From assembly GCA_002049455.2 (NCBI GenBank), contig KV918809.1, positions 62,001 through 126,000 on the forward strand: DNA of 64,000 nt, given 5' to 3'. The stretch comes from Porphyra umbilicalis. Lineage: Eukaryota > Rhodophyta > Bangiophyceae > Bangiales > Bangiaceae. The position numbers and the translations under genes are program-made. The stretch's first letter is position 1, and each line of letters begins with the position of its first letter. Under the pieces are notes generated by a model that saw only the letters and a list, made by a program, of their open reading frames with translations, was not told the origin of the DNA and did no database searches. Shown piece after piece: positions 1 through 11,129 of this stretch.

Positions 1-101
1 TGCTCGCGGCCATGGAGCCGGCCGGCTTACCCGGTATCTATGCGTCGCCGAGCGCGCCACCGCCCTGAAGGCCAGGGTATTGCACGTACGTGCCTGGAAT
101 T
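1..101 (+). mobile_element. Right end of a ~700 bp non-autonomous DNA transposon, cut by the window edge
   Basis: This is the last ~100 bases of the short element that is complete at 138-838. It ends with CCCTGAAGGCCAGGG (63-77) followed by the 24-base tail seen at the right end of other copies. It continues beyond the left edge of the window. No coding capacity is credible. Confidence 0.7.
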
Positions 102-137
102 CCAAATCGGCCTCTACGACCCCGCAGAGGCCGATTT
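102..137. repeat. Hairpin linker between tandem transposon copies
   Basis: AAATCGGCCTCT and AGAGGCCGATTT form a 12 bp inverted repeat around a short loop. The same linker recurs at 839-874, so the element and the linker were duplicated together as a ~737 bp unit. Confidence 0.6.
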
Positions 138-838
138 CCCTGGCCTTTAGGACAGGGTGCTCTCAAAGTGTAGTGATGCACACATATACTTAGATATAGG
201 GACTTGATCTCCGTTTCAGAGGTGGCAGTCTGCATTCGTGTCCTCAGGGATCTGAGGGCGTGTCAGCGTTGGAAGGGTCGCGATGACGCTAAAAGCGAAT
301 AGAGTTACGTGGCTGAGAAGGACTGTCCTGCCACAAGGGTCACAGGGCCCAGACGGCGCCTGCCCCCCTGCCCCCCCCCCCGCCCCGAGGTGCGCGCGGC
401 GACCGTGTGCAGCGACTTCCGGGTTCGACGCGCCCGCGAAGACCCGCGGGTGATCGTGCCTGCGCGCCAGCTTCTCTTGCGGCGGCACGTCGCCGGTTTC
501 TAACGCCATCTTGCCGCACGGTTAGAGGCGCCCCGTCGCGCGGTGGTCGATCCCATCCGCCCGCCCGTGCGCCTTGTCGGCCGCGCGCAGCTGCGCTGCA
601 CGGCGGGGTGACGGCCCCGCCCGTAGGCGTTGCAGCACGCCGGCGGGCCGCCGCCGCCGCGGCGGCGGCGGCGGCACCCGTTTCCCCGCCCCACGCCCCC
701 CCCGCCACGGCAACGTGGCTGCACGTGCCCCCGTGTGTGCTCGCGGCCATGGAGCCGGCCGGCTTACCCGGTATCTATGCGTCGCCGAGCGCGCCACCGC
801 CCTGAAGGCCAGGGTATTGCACGTACGTGCCTGGAATT
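138..838 (+). mobile_element. Non-autonomous DNA transposon (MITE-like), copy 1
   Basis: The element runs from CCCTGGCCTTTAGGACAGGG on the left to CCCTGAAGGCCAGGG plus a 24-base tail on the right. The two ends are imperfect inverted repeats of each other. The interior is a moderate-GC left third followed by a very GC-rich right two thirds. It has no transposase. Related copies or pieces lie at 1, 875, 1764, 25701/27134, 27845 and 40842. The left boundary is sharp, because the flanks differ at every copy. The superfamily is not clear from the ends. Confidence 0.75.
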
Positions 839-874
839 CCAAATCGGCCTCTACGACCCCGCAGAGGCCGATTT

Positions 875-1590
875 CCCTGGCCTTTAGGACAGGGTGCTCT
901 CAAAGTGTAGTGATGCACACATATACTTAGATATAGGGACTTGATCTCCGTTTCAGAGGTGGCAGTCTGCATTCGTGTCCTCAGGGATCTGAGGGCGTGT
1001 CAGCGTTGGAAGGGTCGCGGTGACGCTAAAAAGCGAATAGAATTACGTGGCTGAGAAGGACTGTCCTGCCACAAGGGTCACAGGGCCCGGACGGCGTCTG
1101 CCCCTCTGCCCCCCCCCACCGCCCCGAGTTGCGCACGGCGACCGCGCGCAGCGACTTCCGGGGTTCGACGCGCCCACGATGGCCCGCGGGTGATCGTGCC
1201 TGCGCGCCGTCTTCTGTTGCGGCGGCGCGTCGGCGGCTGCTGACGCCACCTAGCGGCGCGGTTAGGGGCGCCCCATCGCGCGGCGATCAGTCCCACCCGC
1301 CTGCCCGTGCGCCGTGTCGGCCGCCCTGCCCGCCGTGCGCAGGTGCGCTGCGCGGTGGAGTGACAGCCCCTCCTGTGGGCGTCGCTCGACGCCGGCGGGC
1401 CGCCGCCGCTGCGGTGGCAGCGGCGGCACCCCTTTCCCCGCCCCACATTCTCCCGGCCACGGCAGCGTGGCTGTACGTGCCCCCGTGCGCGCTCGCGGCT
1501 ATGGAGCCGGCCGGCGTGCCCGGTGTCGATGCGTCGCCGAGCGTGCCACTGCCCTGAAGGCCAGGGTATTGCACGGACGTGCCTTGAATT
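875..1590 (+). mobile_element. Non-autonomous DNA transposon, copy 2 (tandem)
   Basis: This is a second, slightly diverged copy of the same element, head to tail with the previous one and separated from it by the hairpin linker. It has a CCCTGGCC left end and a CCCTGAAGGCCAGGG right end (1552-1566) with a slightly mutated tail. Confidence 0.75.
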
Positions 1591-1763
1591 GAAACTCTTT
1601 TGCAACAGTTGGAGTGCGGGATTTTTGGGAGAACGGCTGTAGTGTCTACGTATTCTACCGCAAAATCGCATCAATTGATGCTCGGTCGAGCATCAAATGA
1701 TGCGGAGCCGGAATCGGCGTTTTTGAGGCATCTGAGTGGAAAGTCGAGCTCTTTAGCACCTAC
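1591..1763. other. AT-richer spacer with small palindromes
   Basis: This ~170-base spacer separates copy 2 from an inverted partial copy. It contains the motif GCATCAAATGATGCGG, which recurs as a near-perfect palindrome at 32682-32718. No gene is seen. Confidence 0.4.
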
Positions 1764-2220
1764 GAATTCCAGGCACGTGCGTGCAATACCCTGGCCTTCA
1801 AGGCGGTGGCGCGCTCGGCGACGCATCGATGCCGGGCACGCCGGCCGGCTCCATGGCCGCGAGCGTGCGCGGGGGCACGTACAGCCACGTTGCCGTGGTG
1901 GGGGGGGTGTCGGGCGGGGAAAGGGGTGCCGCCTCCGCCACCGCAGCGGCGGCGGCCCGCCGGCGTCGCGCGATGCCCATGGGCGGGGCCGTCACTCCGC
2001 CGCGCAGCGCACCTGCGCATGGCGGGCGGGGCGGTCGACTCGGCGCACGGGCGGGCGGGTGGAATCGACCACCGCGCGACGGGGCGCCCCTAACCGCGCC
2101 GCTCGATGGCGTCAGCAACCGCCGACGCGCCGCCGCAACAGAAGCAGGCGCGCAGGCACGATCACCCGCGCGTCATCGCGGCCGCGTCGAGCCCCGGAGG
2201 TCGCGGCGCGCGGCACAGTG
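1764..2220 (-). mobile_element. Non-autonomous DNA transposon, truncated inverted copy 3
   Basis: This is the GC-rich right part of the ~700 bp element in reverse orientation, truncated at its inner end near 2220. With copy 2 it forms inverted arms of about 450 bp around a 170 bp loop, so the DNA could fold into a long hairpin. Confidence 0.7.
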
Positions 2221-2236
2221 GGGCTTAGACCATGTC

Positions 2237-3283
2237 CCTGGAAGATCTTGTCTCTGCTTGAATACAGTTGGATACAAGCTGATGCAAGCCTCGATTTCTT
2301 GTACGGATCGGGTGCTTTTCCTACAAGTTCTTGAACGGCGCTTGCTCGACGTTTGCACGAAGTGCACCGAATCGTTGCATGAGTCTTGCACGGTGCCGTA
2401 CAGATGGTCTGTATCTGGTTGCACGGCAGTCGAACATGCGCTACATACAGCTCGTTTGGCTCCTTTCTCGATAGAGAAGAGTAAGGCTGCAGCTTCTAGG
2501 GGCAGTGCCCGTCCACAGAGACTGCGCCACAGCAGTCCTTACCCACCTCACTGCCCATCAGGGCAGTCTACGCCGGGTATACAAAACGTCAAGCATCCAA
2601 ATTCAGACCACCACCCCCCAACGAAAGCACAGGTGTACCAATGCGATGAGGTGCTTCTCGCATCTTTTGAGACGACAGAGATAAGCTTCCGCTCATCTGA
2701 GGGGCGTGGATGTCACCCGTTCGGCCTGAGTGGCATGGGGCTATGATGCTGCCGTTTGTGGCAGCACGAGTGATATGCATGCGGGGGGGGTGAAGGTGCG
2801 GGGAGGGTACGGTAGTACAGGTTACTGAGGTGACTATCCATAGGGGAGGTGTCCTGGTCGGGAGCAGTACCAGCAGTGACGAGCGCAGAGAAAAGCAGAC
2901 ACTGCTAGAGGTGATGAAAGAGATGTCCTTTTTGGTGCGAGAGGACTACACGCGGTGCAAGGTCTCTGCACGAATCCGCGCAGATCTCGTGCAAGCTGCT
3001 TGCACGAAAACAGTGTCCCAGATACAAGTTTCTGGATGCAAGAAACACGTTTGTGGCCGCCTTCGGTGTGCAAAACGACGGACAGGGCTCGATTTTCATA
3101 CACTCACATGCACCTCTTCCGCGGTGCGAACGGTGCCAAAATGGGCTCTGGACACCGTTTTGCTCCCCGAGGAGCCCCCCTTTGTATGGTGCTTGTACGA
3201 GAAAACGGCCCTCAGAGGGTCGGAATCGACACCTTGCACCAACCGGTGCAAGCCAGATACAAGCAAACTCAAGGTCTTCCAGG
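2237..3283. mobile_element. Non-autonomous DNA element with ~24 bp terminal inverted repeats
   Basis: The left end starts CCTGGAAGATCTTG and the right end, read in reverse complement, starts CCTGGAAGACCTTG. The similarity extends over about 24 bases with a few mismatches. The interior has many TGCA/TGCAAG motifs near both ends, typical of subterminal transposase-binding repeats. No convincing coding region exists inside. A target-site duplication was not identified. Confidence 0.55.
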
Positions 3284-3425
3284 TCTAAACTAAGATCGTC
3301 GGACATCGGGTGCCCTCGAACGAACGCTCTTTTTCGTCCATTCCCCATTCGGATAGCATCCACCGGACGAATCGACATTCGTCAGCCTTAGCGTTCGGCA
3401 GTCGTTCGGTGAGACGAGTACGGTT

Positions 3426-4175
3426 GTTAAGTGCGCGCAGGGCGCTCTTTTTGGGCGCATTTTAGGCGCTCAATGGGCGCTCAGAGGGCGCTCGAGCGCC
3501 CAGCGCCCACGTTTTCCTGGGCGCTTTGATGGGCGCTCTGAATAATAATTGTCGTAACATTTTAACTACGTGGTCCACCGAGTGCCCGAAGACTCTCTCT
3601 GCAGCCTCTATGGGCGCGCAGCCCTGGCTGCAGATGCCTCAGCGGTAAGGAGGGAAGGGCCCGTCAGGAGGTGGCCATGGCACCAGCGATGGCCCTCGTC
3701 TTGGCGCCAGAGCAGCAGCATCCTTCTCAACCACCTTCCACGACTGCATGATATCTTTGGCACGGATATCTACTTGGCCAAGGCTGCAGACGTGAATAGG
3801 TCGGCGTGACTGTGTATGGTGTGCGTGTGTTTCTTGTCCTCATGGCCGGTCGGTCTGGTTGTCTACATCACCACCTGGAACATATTCAGCTGTTCTCTTG
3901 TTTGTTCTTGGGAGCTGCCGCTGTGGGCGGCACGCATACACATTGGGGCTTGCGGATGACCGTCAACAGTCCTTCTTTCACATGCATAGAGAAATTCACA
4001 GATGGTCGCTAGTTTCCACGAAACACAGTCAAAACGTAAGAACAAGAGGGGGCTACCTGATCATTTATGGGTGCTACAACGGGCGCTCGAGGGGCGCTCA
4101 GGGCGCACTGAGCGCTCAAAGGGCGCTCAGGGGCGCATTATGCACCAGCGCCCTAAAAATCGGGGCGCACTCAAC
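3426..4175. mobile_element. Small element with GGGCGCTC subterminal repeats
   Basis: The ends GTTAAGTGCGC (left) and GTTGAGTGCGC (right, reverse complement) are inverted. Just inside each end lie clusters of the GGGCGCTC/GAGCGCCC motif (about 3440-3540 and 4080-4165). The core is ordinary sequence without a convincing gene. It is most simply a MITE-like DNA transposon. Confidence 0.5.
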
Positions 4176-4234
4176 ACGCCTAGAGACGAGCGGCCGAACG
4201 GAAGGCCTTTCGACCGGACAAACGTTGGCGCCCA

Positions 4235-4345
4235 AAACATCACAAAGGAACCCACCCGATCCGCCGGCACGGCAACGTCACCGGCTCTTACGTGCTCCAT
4301 TGGCCGCCGTTCCAGGCCGTATGCGACTGTCGTCACGGCACGTCC
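4235..4345 (-). repeat. Interspersed repeat shared with 15245-15345 and 24925-25010
   Basis: In reverse complement this stretch matches the segment beginning CCTGGAACGGCGGCCAATGG at 15255. The common core is CCAATGGAGC ... GTGCCGGCGGAT. It is probably an end fragment of another mobile element. The rest of 4176-4920 shows no gene; CCAAT motifs lie at 4374 and 4593. Confidence 0.5.
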
Positions 4346-4934
4346 CGTGCCGATCACACCTTGCCTGGGTCCCGGCCAATCAGAGAGCAAGATTCCTCAA
4401 TTCTGGGCCCCGCTGATGGGGCTTTCCGGGGGTAGGGGGCCTCTTTTCACCGGCCGCTATTACAAATATTGGGCCCCTGGTGGTGCAATTTTCGGGCTGC
4501 GAGAGCGCCCTCTACTGCACCCTGACGGGGGGGGGCTTCGCTCTGTCAGCCGCCGAATGATTGGATGAGAATGCGCGGTAAGCACATGCCGCACCAATGA
4601 GCATCGTTCATAAATTGTGATAGGTGACAGAATATCGGCCCGGCGCACACCTGCAAGGACCCCGCATCGGTCCACATGGACCTCGGTTCGGGGGTGTCAG
4701 GCAGCGCGCGCGTGCGCGCCGGCACCCCCTCCACTCCGACGTGACGCCTGTCCTCGTCCGCCAGATCGCGGAGCACCGTCCGCTTCGCCACGCCCGACCC
4801 CGATTGACTACCCCGGCGCCAACGCCCACTGCCGCCCGTACCCGGCCTTGTTCAACAAGTACCACGCCCGTCCCATGCATGTATTGAACTGTCGAGCTTA
4901 CCCCACCGCACCATCCCCCTATGCTGCGCTACCT

Positions 4935-5060
4935 CTGACACCCCCCACCCCCACCGTCTCCGCCAACCCCACCGTCTCCGCCACCCCGACCGTCTCCACC
5001 ACCCCCACCATCTCCCCCACTCCCATCGTCGCCCCCACCCCCACCGTCTCTCCCCACTCT
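4935..5060 (+). repeat. C/T-rich minisatellite leader upstream of the Ulp1-transposon gene
   Basis: Imperfect repeats of CCCACCGTCTCCGCC fill the 130 bases before the start codon at 5093. Similar coding-strand C/T-rich tracts lie at the starts of several other genes here, so this may be a promoter or 5' leader element as well as a minisatellite. Confidence 0.5.
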
Positions 5061-5092
5061 TTTTGTTCGTGTGTGCCTCACCTGGGAGCACG

Positions 5093-8000
5093 ATGGAGAG
5101 GGACGCCGAGGGCCGACCGCTCCGGCGCCTTCTCATGTGTGGCTTTCTTAACAGCTTACCGGCCATCGAGGACAACGCTGAAGACGCGTACCTCCCTCTA
5201 GGAGACTCGTCGCAGTCGCTGCTTGCCCAGGCGCGAAGCGCCTACACCGACTACATTGTCAACCACGATGCGGGAGACGCATCGGTTGGCGCAACCCCCG
5301 GGGCCACGCACGACGACGGCTACGACGACGATGGCGACGGGCGGCCTGACAGTGCGCAAGACGACAGCCACGCTACGCCGCGAACTGCGGATGCCCAAGG
5401 TCCGGGAGCGGCAGCGAGGCCGGCTGCGCTATCCAAAGCACAGCAAGCAAACCGCCGGCGCCGGCTGAAGGCGGCTGCATCGACTGCCGCTTCGAGCACC
5501 CGCCCCAAGAAACCGCGCCAGCCCACCAAGATGGAGCAGGCGTACTTCATGGAGGAGCTTGTCACGGTCTTCCTCTCGGAGCTCCGCGTGGCCGTCGGCC
5601 TCGACGCGCGTATGGGCGGCGACGAGGAGCTCGAGGGCGGGTGCGTCCACGGCGCAAATGTCATTGGCTTTGTAGAGGCTTTTGACCCCATCTGTGTGTG
5701 GACGGTGCTGCTCAAGGGCAACATTCCCGCCTTGTGCTCCTGCGGCGGTGTCATGGGCAGCGGCTCGGTGGCCACGGTGGGCAACGCGCTCGAGCACGTC
5801 GAGATACAGTGGAAGCGCAAGAAGAGCTCCACTTGTCGCCACGCGGCGGCGCTGCTGGCGGCCTACCGCATGATGTCGGCTGAGTTGGGCCTGCAAACGC
5901 CTGAGGCGTTGATTCGCGCGGTGCCGTCCTTGCGCGGCCCCGACCTGACGGCCGACGGCAAGCCCTGCGAGACGGTCGTCCACAACGTGAGCAAGGTCGG
6001 CAGGCGGGTGAACATCCCTCTGTATGCCATTTGCTACGGCAACATTTGGTCACCCGCCATCGTCCGACCGGGTGGCAACCGGGACAAGTTGGCCACGTGC
6101 TGCCTCCTGTCCTGCCAAACCCAGCCTTGGGGGTGCCCGCATGCCAAGGCCGTCAACAAATTCAACCGAGTCGAGGCGTCGTCGGCATCAGCGGCAGCGG
6201 CAGCTGCTCAAGAGGCGTTACGATTTGGACCCAGTGGTGTGCTGAACGAGATGGGCGACCCGCCGCCCGCCGAGCCCGTGGCCGCCGCCCCCGCTAGTCC
6301 GCCAGTGCCGCCGCCACCTCCACGCCCCCGTCGTGCACGCAATATGTTCCCGTGCACGCAGGAGGTGGCGTTGTGCGACGTTTACTGCCAGTTTGTGGAC
6401 GCGGCACGCGCAGCCAACAACATCTACCGCTACGACTCGAGGCTTCACGTGGAGGAGAAGTGCATCGTGTGCCAGGAGCCGCGGGGCGACTCGCTGACGT
6501 CTCAGAACATTGCTCTTCTCTTCACCGTGAGGGGACGCATGCAGATCTTGGTCGGCCAGTGGGCATGCGTCAATGGGCATGACGTCTTGTACGACGGGGC
6601 GGGCGACGGGCTGTTTGCTGCAACCCAGGAGATAGTTTACGCGCGCATCTTCTTGGACCTGGTGCTGGAGCTGTGCGTCATTGCGCGGTCGACCATGGCG
6701 GCGGCATGCCAGTACCTGACGGGGCTGCTGAGGAACACGGCCGCCTACGGAGAGGGCGAGCCTGGTCAAGCCCGGCAGCTGCTGTCCGACGCGACCGGCG
6801 AGTTCTCGGACACGCTGGTTGTGCCGGCCGCGGCCTTCAAGTGCCACCACTGTGGCCGGGAGGAGGCGGCCGGCGGGCCGTTCAAGTGCATTGTGTGTGA
6901 TGGGCAGATGCTCTCGGTGCTCCAAGCGCACGTCAAGGAGATGATTCGGCCGAGCGGCAACGCGCCGCGGGTCGACTTCTCCATCCTTTTCGCGTGTGCG
7001 ATACGGACGTCATCAATGAGGGGGCTGGTGCGCCGCCGCGTCCGGGCCAAGCCGGACGAGGGAGTCGAGCTGACCATTGCTGAATCGCGCGCGTGGCCCC
7101 AATTTTTGGCTGCCGCAGACGAGACGCCTCCCGCAGCCCCACCGCTGCCCACGGCCGATGGGGTGATGCAGCGCGCGTCGATCGACGACGAGCGGGCGCT
7201 CCGGTGGTCTGCGGCCCAAGTCGTCAAGCACTTTTTTGCGGTGCACGGCCGCGGCGATGCTGGGGCTCCAGCTGTGCAAGCCGCGCCGGCCGCTGCGCTC
7301 GCTCCCCCCCTGCAAGCTGCCGCCAACGAGGACAACGCCACTTCCGCGGACGAGTACGATGACGGGGACCTGGTGAGCGGCCAAGACACCAGTGGCAGCG
7401 ATGACGTCGACAGCGGCACCAGCGACGAGGAGACCGCCCAAGCCGATGTGGACGGCGGCAGTGGAGACTCGGTTGGCGACGTCACCGACGACGGCGGCAG
7501 CGGGATGGAGCTCGAGGGCGCCGCTGCGGAAGTCGAGGAGACCGGTGCGGCGGACAGCATCCCGAGTGCAGCGGTGCTACCCTCCATCGGAGCCTCGGCG
7601 CTCGACGTCACTCCGCCTCCTGCGCCGCGCTCCCCATCGTCGTCTCCGTCTGCGGCGGGGTCTGGCTCTTCATCGTCCTCTTCATCTCCCCCTCCAACGA
7701 GACGCCGTCGAGGTACCGCAGGTGCCGCCCGCGTAAGGCGACCTATCCGGCGGTCGAGGCGTTGGTCAGGCACCAGTGTTGGTAGTGACGCGTGGCGGCT
7801 AGAGAAGGGGGAGATTGAGGAGGAGCCGGATGTGAGAAACGCCAGCGAAGACCCAGTCGCCGTCAATCGGGCGGATGCGCTGTCGCCGCTGACCTTGCGC
7901 GCCATCAAGGCGACGGCTGACGCCATTGTCGCTCCGTCCGACGGCGTCGCCACTGTGCTGGTCAAGATCGGTCCCATCCCGCTGCAGCTAGAGGACTTCC

Positions 8001-8569
8001 TGCTCACGATGCCGCAGCAGTGGTTTAACGACGAGCTCGTCAACGCGTACGTCGAGCTGCTGCGCGTCCGCCAGCTCAAGTTTGCGTCGTCCGTACGTCC
8101 GAAGCCGCACATCATCTTTTCTAACTCGTTCTTCTTCGACAAGCTCACCGAGAAAGGCCGCTTCAACTACGAGGCGGTGCGGCGTTGGACAAGAAAAGAG
8201 GTTGTGCTCAAGGCACACAAGATTTTCATCCCTGTCAACGTCACCGATGCACACTGGTTCTTGGCGGTGGTGGTCCCGGCTTCGGGGCGCGTCGAGCTCT
8301 ACGACTCCATCGGCCGGGCGCAGGAGCACATGGGCAAGAATCTTGCGCGGTGGGCCAAGAAGGAGGCCTCCGTGGACGGCTTGCCCAACAGAGCTTGGAG
8401 CGTCGTAACGATGCCTTGCCGCATACAAGAAAACAATGACGATTGCGGCGTTTTCATGTGCCGGCACATGGAACTCATCTCCAAGGGCGAGGCGGTCGTT
8501 GGTTGGGGCGGGAGCTCTTCGTACCATCGCCGTCGGATAGCAGCTGAGTTGCTGTCCGGTTCCCTGTAA
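5093..8569 (+). CDS. KDZ/Zisupton-like transposon protein fused to a Ulp1 (C48) SUMO protease
   Basis: This is an intact frame of 1158 codons. The ATG at 5093 is chosen because the frame upstream has no other ATG. Residues 215-250 hold a SWIM-like C-x-C...C-x-H finger and residues 336-350 a second Cys cluster ending C-P-H. From about 455 to 625 lies the Cys-rich N-terminal half of a KDZ-like transposase: C457/C460, then C584/C587 and C599/C602 followed by D603-G, a candidate first catalytic Asp. Residues 700-900 are acidic and Ser-rich. The C-terminus (about 965-1158) is a Ulp1-type cysteine protease with the full catalytic set H1054, D1071, Q1112 and C1118, in the contexts DAHW, ELYDS and QENNDDCGVF. 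Ulp1 enzymes process or remove SUMO, and SUMO-protease domains are known companions of KDZ/Zisupton elements. The transposase C-half is not in this gene but lies 4 kb downstream. All key protease residues are present, so the gene may be functional. Confidence 0.8.
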   Translation: MERDAEGRPLRRLLMCGFLNSLPAIEDNAEDAYLPLGDSSQSLLAQARSAYTDYIVNHDAGDASVGATPGATHDDGYDDDGDGRPDSAQDDSHATPRTADAQGPGAAARPAALSKAQQANRRRRLKAAASTAASSTRPKKPRQPTKMEQAYFMEELVTVFLSELRVAVGLDARMGGDEELEGGCVHGANVIGFVEAFDPICVWTVLLKGNIPALCSCGGVMGSGSVATVGNALEHVEIQWKRKKSSTCRHAAALLAAYRMMSAELGLQTPEALIRAVPSLRGPDLTADGKPCETVVHNVSKVGRRVNIPLYAICYGNIWSPAIVRPGGNRDKLATCCLLSCQTQPWGCPHAKAVNKFNRVEASSASAAAAAAQEALRFGPSGVLNEMGDPPPAEPVAAAPASPPVPPPPPRPRRARNMFPCTQEVALCDVYCQFVDAARAANNIYRYDSRLHVEEKCIVCQEPRGDSLTSQNIALLFTVRGRMQILVGQWACVNGHDVLYDGAGDGLFAATQEIVYARIFLDLVLELCVIARSTMAAACQYLTGLLRNTAAYGEGEPGQARQLLSDATGEFSDTLVVPAAAFKCHHCGREEAAGGPFKCIVCDGQMLSVLQAHVKEMIRPSGNAPRVDFSILFACAIRTSSMRGLVRRRVRAKPDEGVELTIAESRAWPQFLAAADETPPAAPPLPTADGVMQRASIDDERALRWSAAQVVKHFFAVHGRGDAGAPAVQAAPAAALAPPLQAAANEDNATSADEYDDGDLVSGQDTSGSDDVDSGTSDEETAQADVDGGSGDSVGDVTDDGGSGMELEGAAAEVEETGAADSIPSAAVLPSIGASALDVTPPPAPRSPSSSPSAAGSGSSSSSSSPPPTRRRRGTAGAARVRRPIRRSRRWSGTSVGSDAWRLEKGEIEEEPDVRNASEDPVAVNRADALSPLTLRAIKATADAIVAPSDGVATVLVKIGPIPLQLEDFLLTMPQQWFNDELVNAYVELLRVRQLKFASSVRPKPHIIFSNSFFFDKLTEKGRFNYEAVRRWTRKEVVLKAHKIFIPVNVTDAHWFLAVVVPASGRVELYDSIGRAQEHMGKNLARWAKKEASVDGLPNRAWSVVTMPCRIQENNDDCGVFMCRHMELISKGEAVVGWGGSSSYHRRRIAAELLSGSL

Positions 8570-8767
8570 AGCGTTTGCATGCTGCCTCTCTTTGTCATCG
8601 TGCCGTCGCCTTGTCCAGCATGAAAACGACTCTATTAACCTTATATGTGCTCGCTACTGCAACGGCCGCCAGCCGGATGGGCGCCATCAAGATCTCTTTG
8701 ACAATAGCATCGATCCAGAAGTCGACGGGTGCAACAGTTGGTCGCTCAGCAAAGATAAAAAAGCAAT

Positions 8768-8773
8768 AATAAA
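8768..8773 (+). terminator. Poly(A) signal AATAAA of the Ulp1-transposon gene
   Basis: AATAAA lies about 200 bases after the stop codon at 8567-8569, in a locally AT-rich stretch. It is a plausible eukaryotic cleavage and polyadenylation signal. Confidence 0.5.
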
Positions 8774-8989
8774 ACACTCCTCCCCCTATTAGCTGGTCGA
8801 CTTGGTCTCTATGAGCTTGTCAACTTCGGCGCCATCGGCCACCTCACCTCCGCAGGCGGCCACCGCCCCGTTGGCGGCGGTCGGCTCGGCGTGGACGGCC
8901 GCGGTGGCGGTAGCCGCCTATTATGTCGCCACCACCGCCGCCTCGTCACCACCGCCTCCGCCGTGTCGGTCGACCGGACGTCGGCAGGC

Positions 8990-10169
8990 GCTTCAGAGGT
9001 GACGAGCTTGTTGCCGTTGGCAGTCTCCGTCGTTTGGTGGGCACCGTCCCATTGACGCCGGTTGGCTGGGCGTGGACGGCGGCGGTGGCGGGTGCCGCCT
9101 CGTCCGTCGGCGCGACCGGCGCCCCGTCGCGACCGCCTCCGCCGCGTCGGCGGAATGCACGTCGGTGGCCGCGACAGAGGCGATCAGCGTGTCGTCGTTG
9201 GTCGCCTTCGTCTTTCTGGTAGCCACCGCCCCGTCGGCGTCGGTCGGCTCCTCGCGGACGGCGGCGGTGGCGGGTGCCGCCTTGTCCGTCGCCACCACTG
9301 CCGCCCCGTCAGACGCCCGAGCGTCGGCGGGCGAGACAGACATGAGCAGTATGCCGTCTTTGTCCAATCAACCCGTCTTCGAGGCCACCGCCTCGTCCGC
9401 GACCGTTGCGCCGACCCCACGGCCACCTCCTCGTTCGCACCCCTTGTCTTGACGCTGACCGCTGCAGCTGTAGTGACCACCACATCCGTGGCCGTCCCTA
9501 CTGCCACGTCTGCCGGCTCCGCGTCGGTGCGTAAGGCCGACGAAACGGGCGTGTGGCTTCGGCCCCCTCGCCCGACTCGACGACCACGGCCGCGCCGGCG
9601 CCCGTTGGTGCGGCGCAGGCAGCGGCGGCGGCGGTCGCCGCCACGTTTGGCGCCCCTGCACCGCCACTTCCGCAAACTGCGCGTCAATGGGCGCCGCAGA
9701 CACGAAGAGACACTGGCCGTTGGCCGCCTGGGCCACCGGTGCGAAACCGGCCACCAGCTTGCCGCCAACGGCCGGGGCGGGCGGTCGCGGCCAGGTCCGT
9801 GTCGGCCACTAGCCCTGCGCCGGCCGGCCGCACTTTGGAGGGTGCGGGACACGAAAACGGCACGCTGCTGCAGACCGTGTCCCTCTTGTTGGCGGCATCC
9901 ACCATGTTGACGTCACTCGGCTTGACGCCGATGGCGGCGGCGGTGGCAGCTTCCAAGTCCATAGCCACCACCGCTGTCGCGACAGCCGACAGAGAGGTGT
10001 AGGTCGCGGCAGTCACAACCAGCAGCTCACCCTTGGCCGTATCCCCCGTGTTGGGCGCCATTGCACCTTCGGCGACGGTCGGCCAGCCGCCACTGGTGTC
10101 GGTTGCTCCTGCCAGCTCGTCGCGATGTACTTGTGGGGCCCCTTTACGGGGATCGACGCGGTACGGCAT
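8990..10169 (-). pseudogene. Decayed Ala/Thr/Asp repeat gene (PAD-repeat family), reverse strand
   Basis: Reading from an ATG at 10169 on the reverse strand, the peptides repeat a pattern of roughly G-x-L-L-x-x-x-A-x-PADA...AVATA...AATAAA, e.g. KGELLVVTAATYT, LFVSAAPIDAQFAEVA and ILLMSVSPADARASDGAAV. The units fall in different frames and are about 160-180 bases apart (copies of GGACGG at 8893, 9074 and 9252), so indels have disrupted a once in-frame repeat gene. The same family occurs on the forward strand at 11.1-12.5 kb and 17.0-17.9 kb. No function is recognised. Confidence 0.35.
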
Positions 10170-11129
10170 CGGAGCCCATGATCACACGCCCCTTTTCCGG
10201 AATGCCCGTCATTTTTCCGAGTAATCGCCGAATGTCGGTCAGACATGCAGACTTAGTAGTTGATATTCTCAGCACTCTAAGTCGATAGCAGACCACTCAA
10301 GTTCCTCAAAGCACTCGTACTTCACCGAGGACAGTGAGATCTCCTGGCGAGCTCACGTGATTCATGCATTTCGCCGTCGCAACCGCCACCATATGCATAG
10401 AAGGGCAGTCGAAGGCAGCCATAGCGTGGGGTGGAGAGGACCCGGATCACTGTCGTCAGACGGGTGATCTGTGGACCGCTGATGCTGCGAGGCCGTGCCC
10501 TTTGCCCAAACTGTGCTCGCGGCGTCCTTTCGCAGCTGGAGGCTTTCCAGTGCGTCCGTTGGTCCGATCTGGAGACCCCTCCTGTAACCCCGATCGCACA
10601 GCTCCAGTGTCGGACAACGGCGCGATCCTGAAGCGTGGAATATCTTCGGCAGACGATGCCTGTAAGCGACTGCGCTCCCTTGATGCTTGGATCATGCAGT
10701 CACCAGGCCCCCGATCAGTCCGCAGACGGTGCGCCTGTCTCGGAGGCTTCTCTCGCGGTCAGAGCCTTGACGCTCCTGGCACCTGTCCTGGGCGCTTCGG
10801 TGCCTTCCCCCGAGTTGTGCTTGCCAGGCGGGGTCCCAGCGGGCCACCATCTACTGGCATGGCAACGGCTCTCTCGCGCACCGGTGTGACTCGAGACGTA
10901 TGCTCCTGGCTTCAACGCACCGGTGGCGTGCTCTGGCGTCCGGTTTGCTGCCTCTGCACCCCCCCCCCCTCCTTTGCTTGGAGGTCTGGCTGTCCACCCG
11001 CTCTGCATGGATTGTGGCGGCAGCTGCCGCGACGATGGTCTGGCGTTCCCTCAATGGCCAGGCGCCGTAGCAGTGCGCTCCCTCCTGCCCCCATAAGCGC
11101 CTCACCCTCCTCCGCCGACGCGTACGTCG

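Noticed and set aside
1-1590. Tandem ~740 bp repeats considered as LTRs
   Set aside because: The copies are adjacent with only a hairpin linker and nothing between, the ends are inverted repeats, and no retroelement protein is seen in the window.
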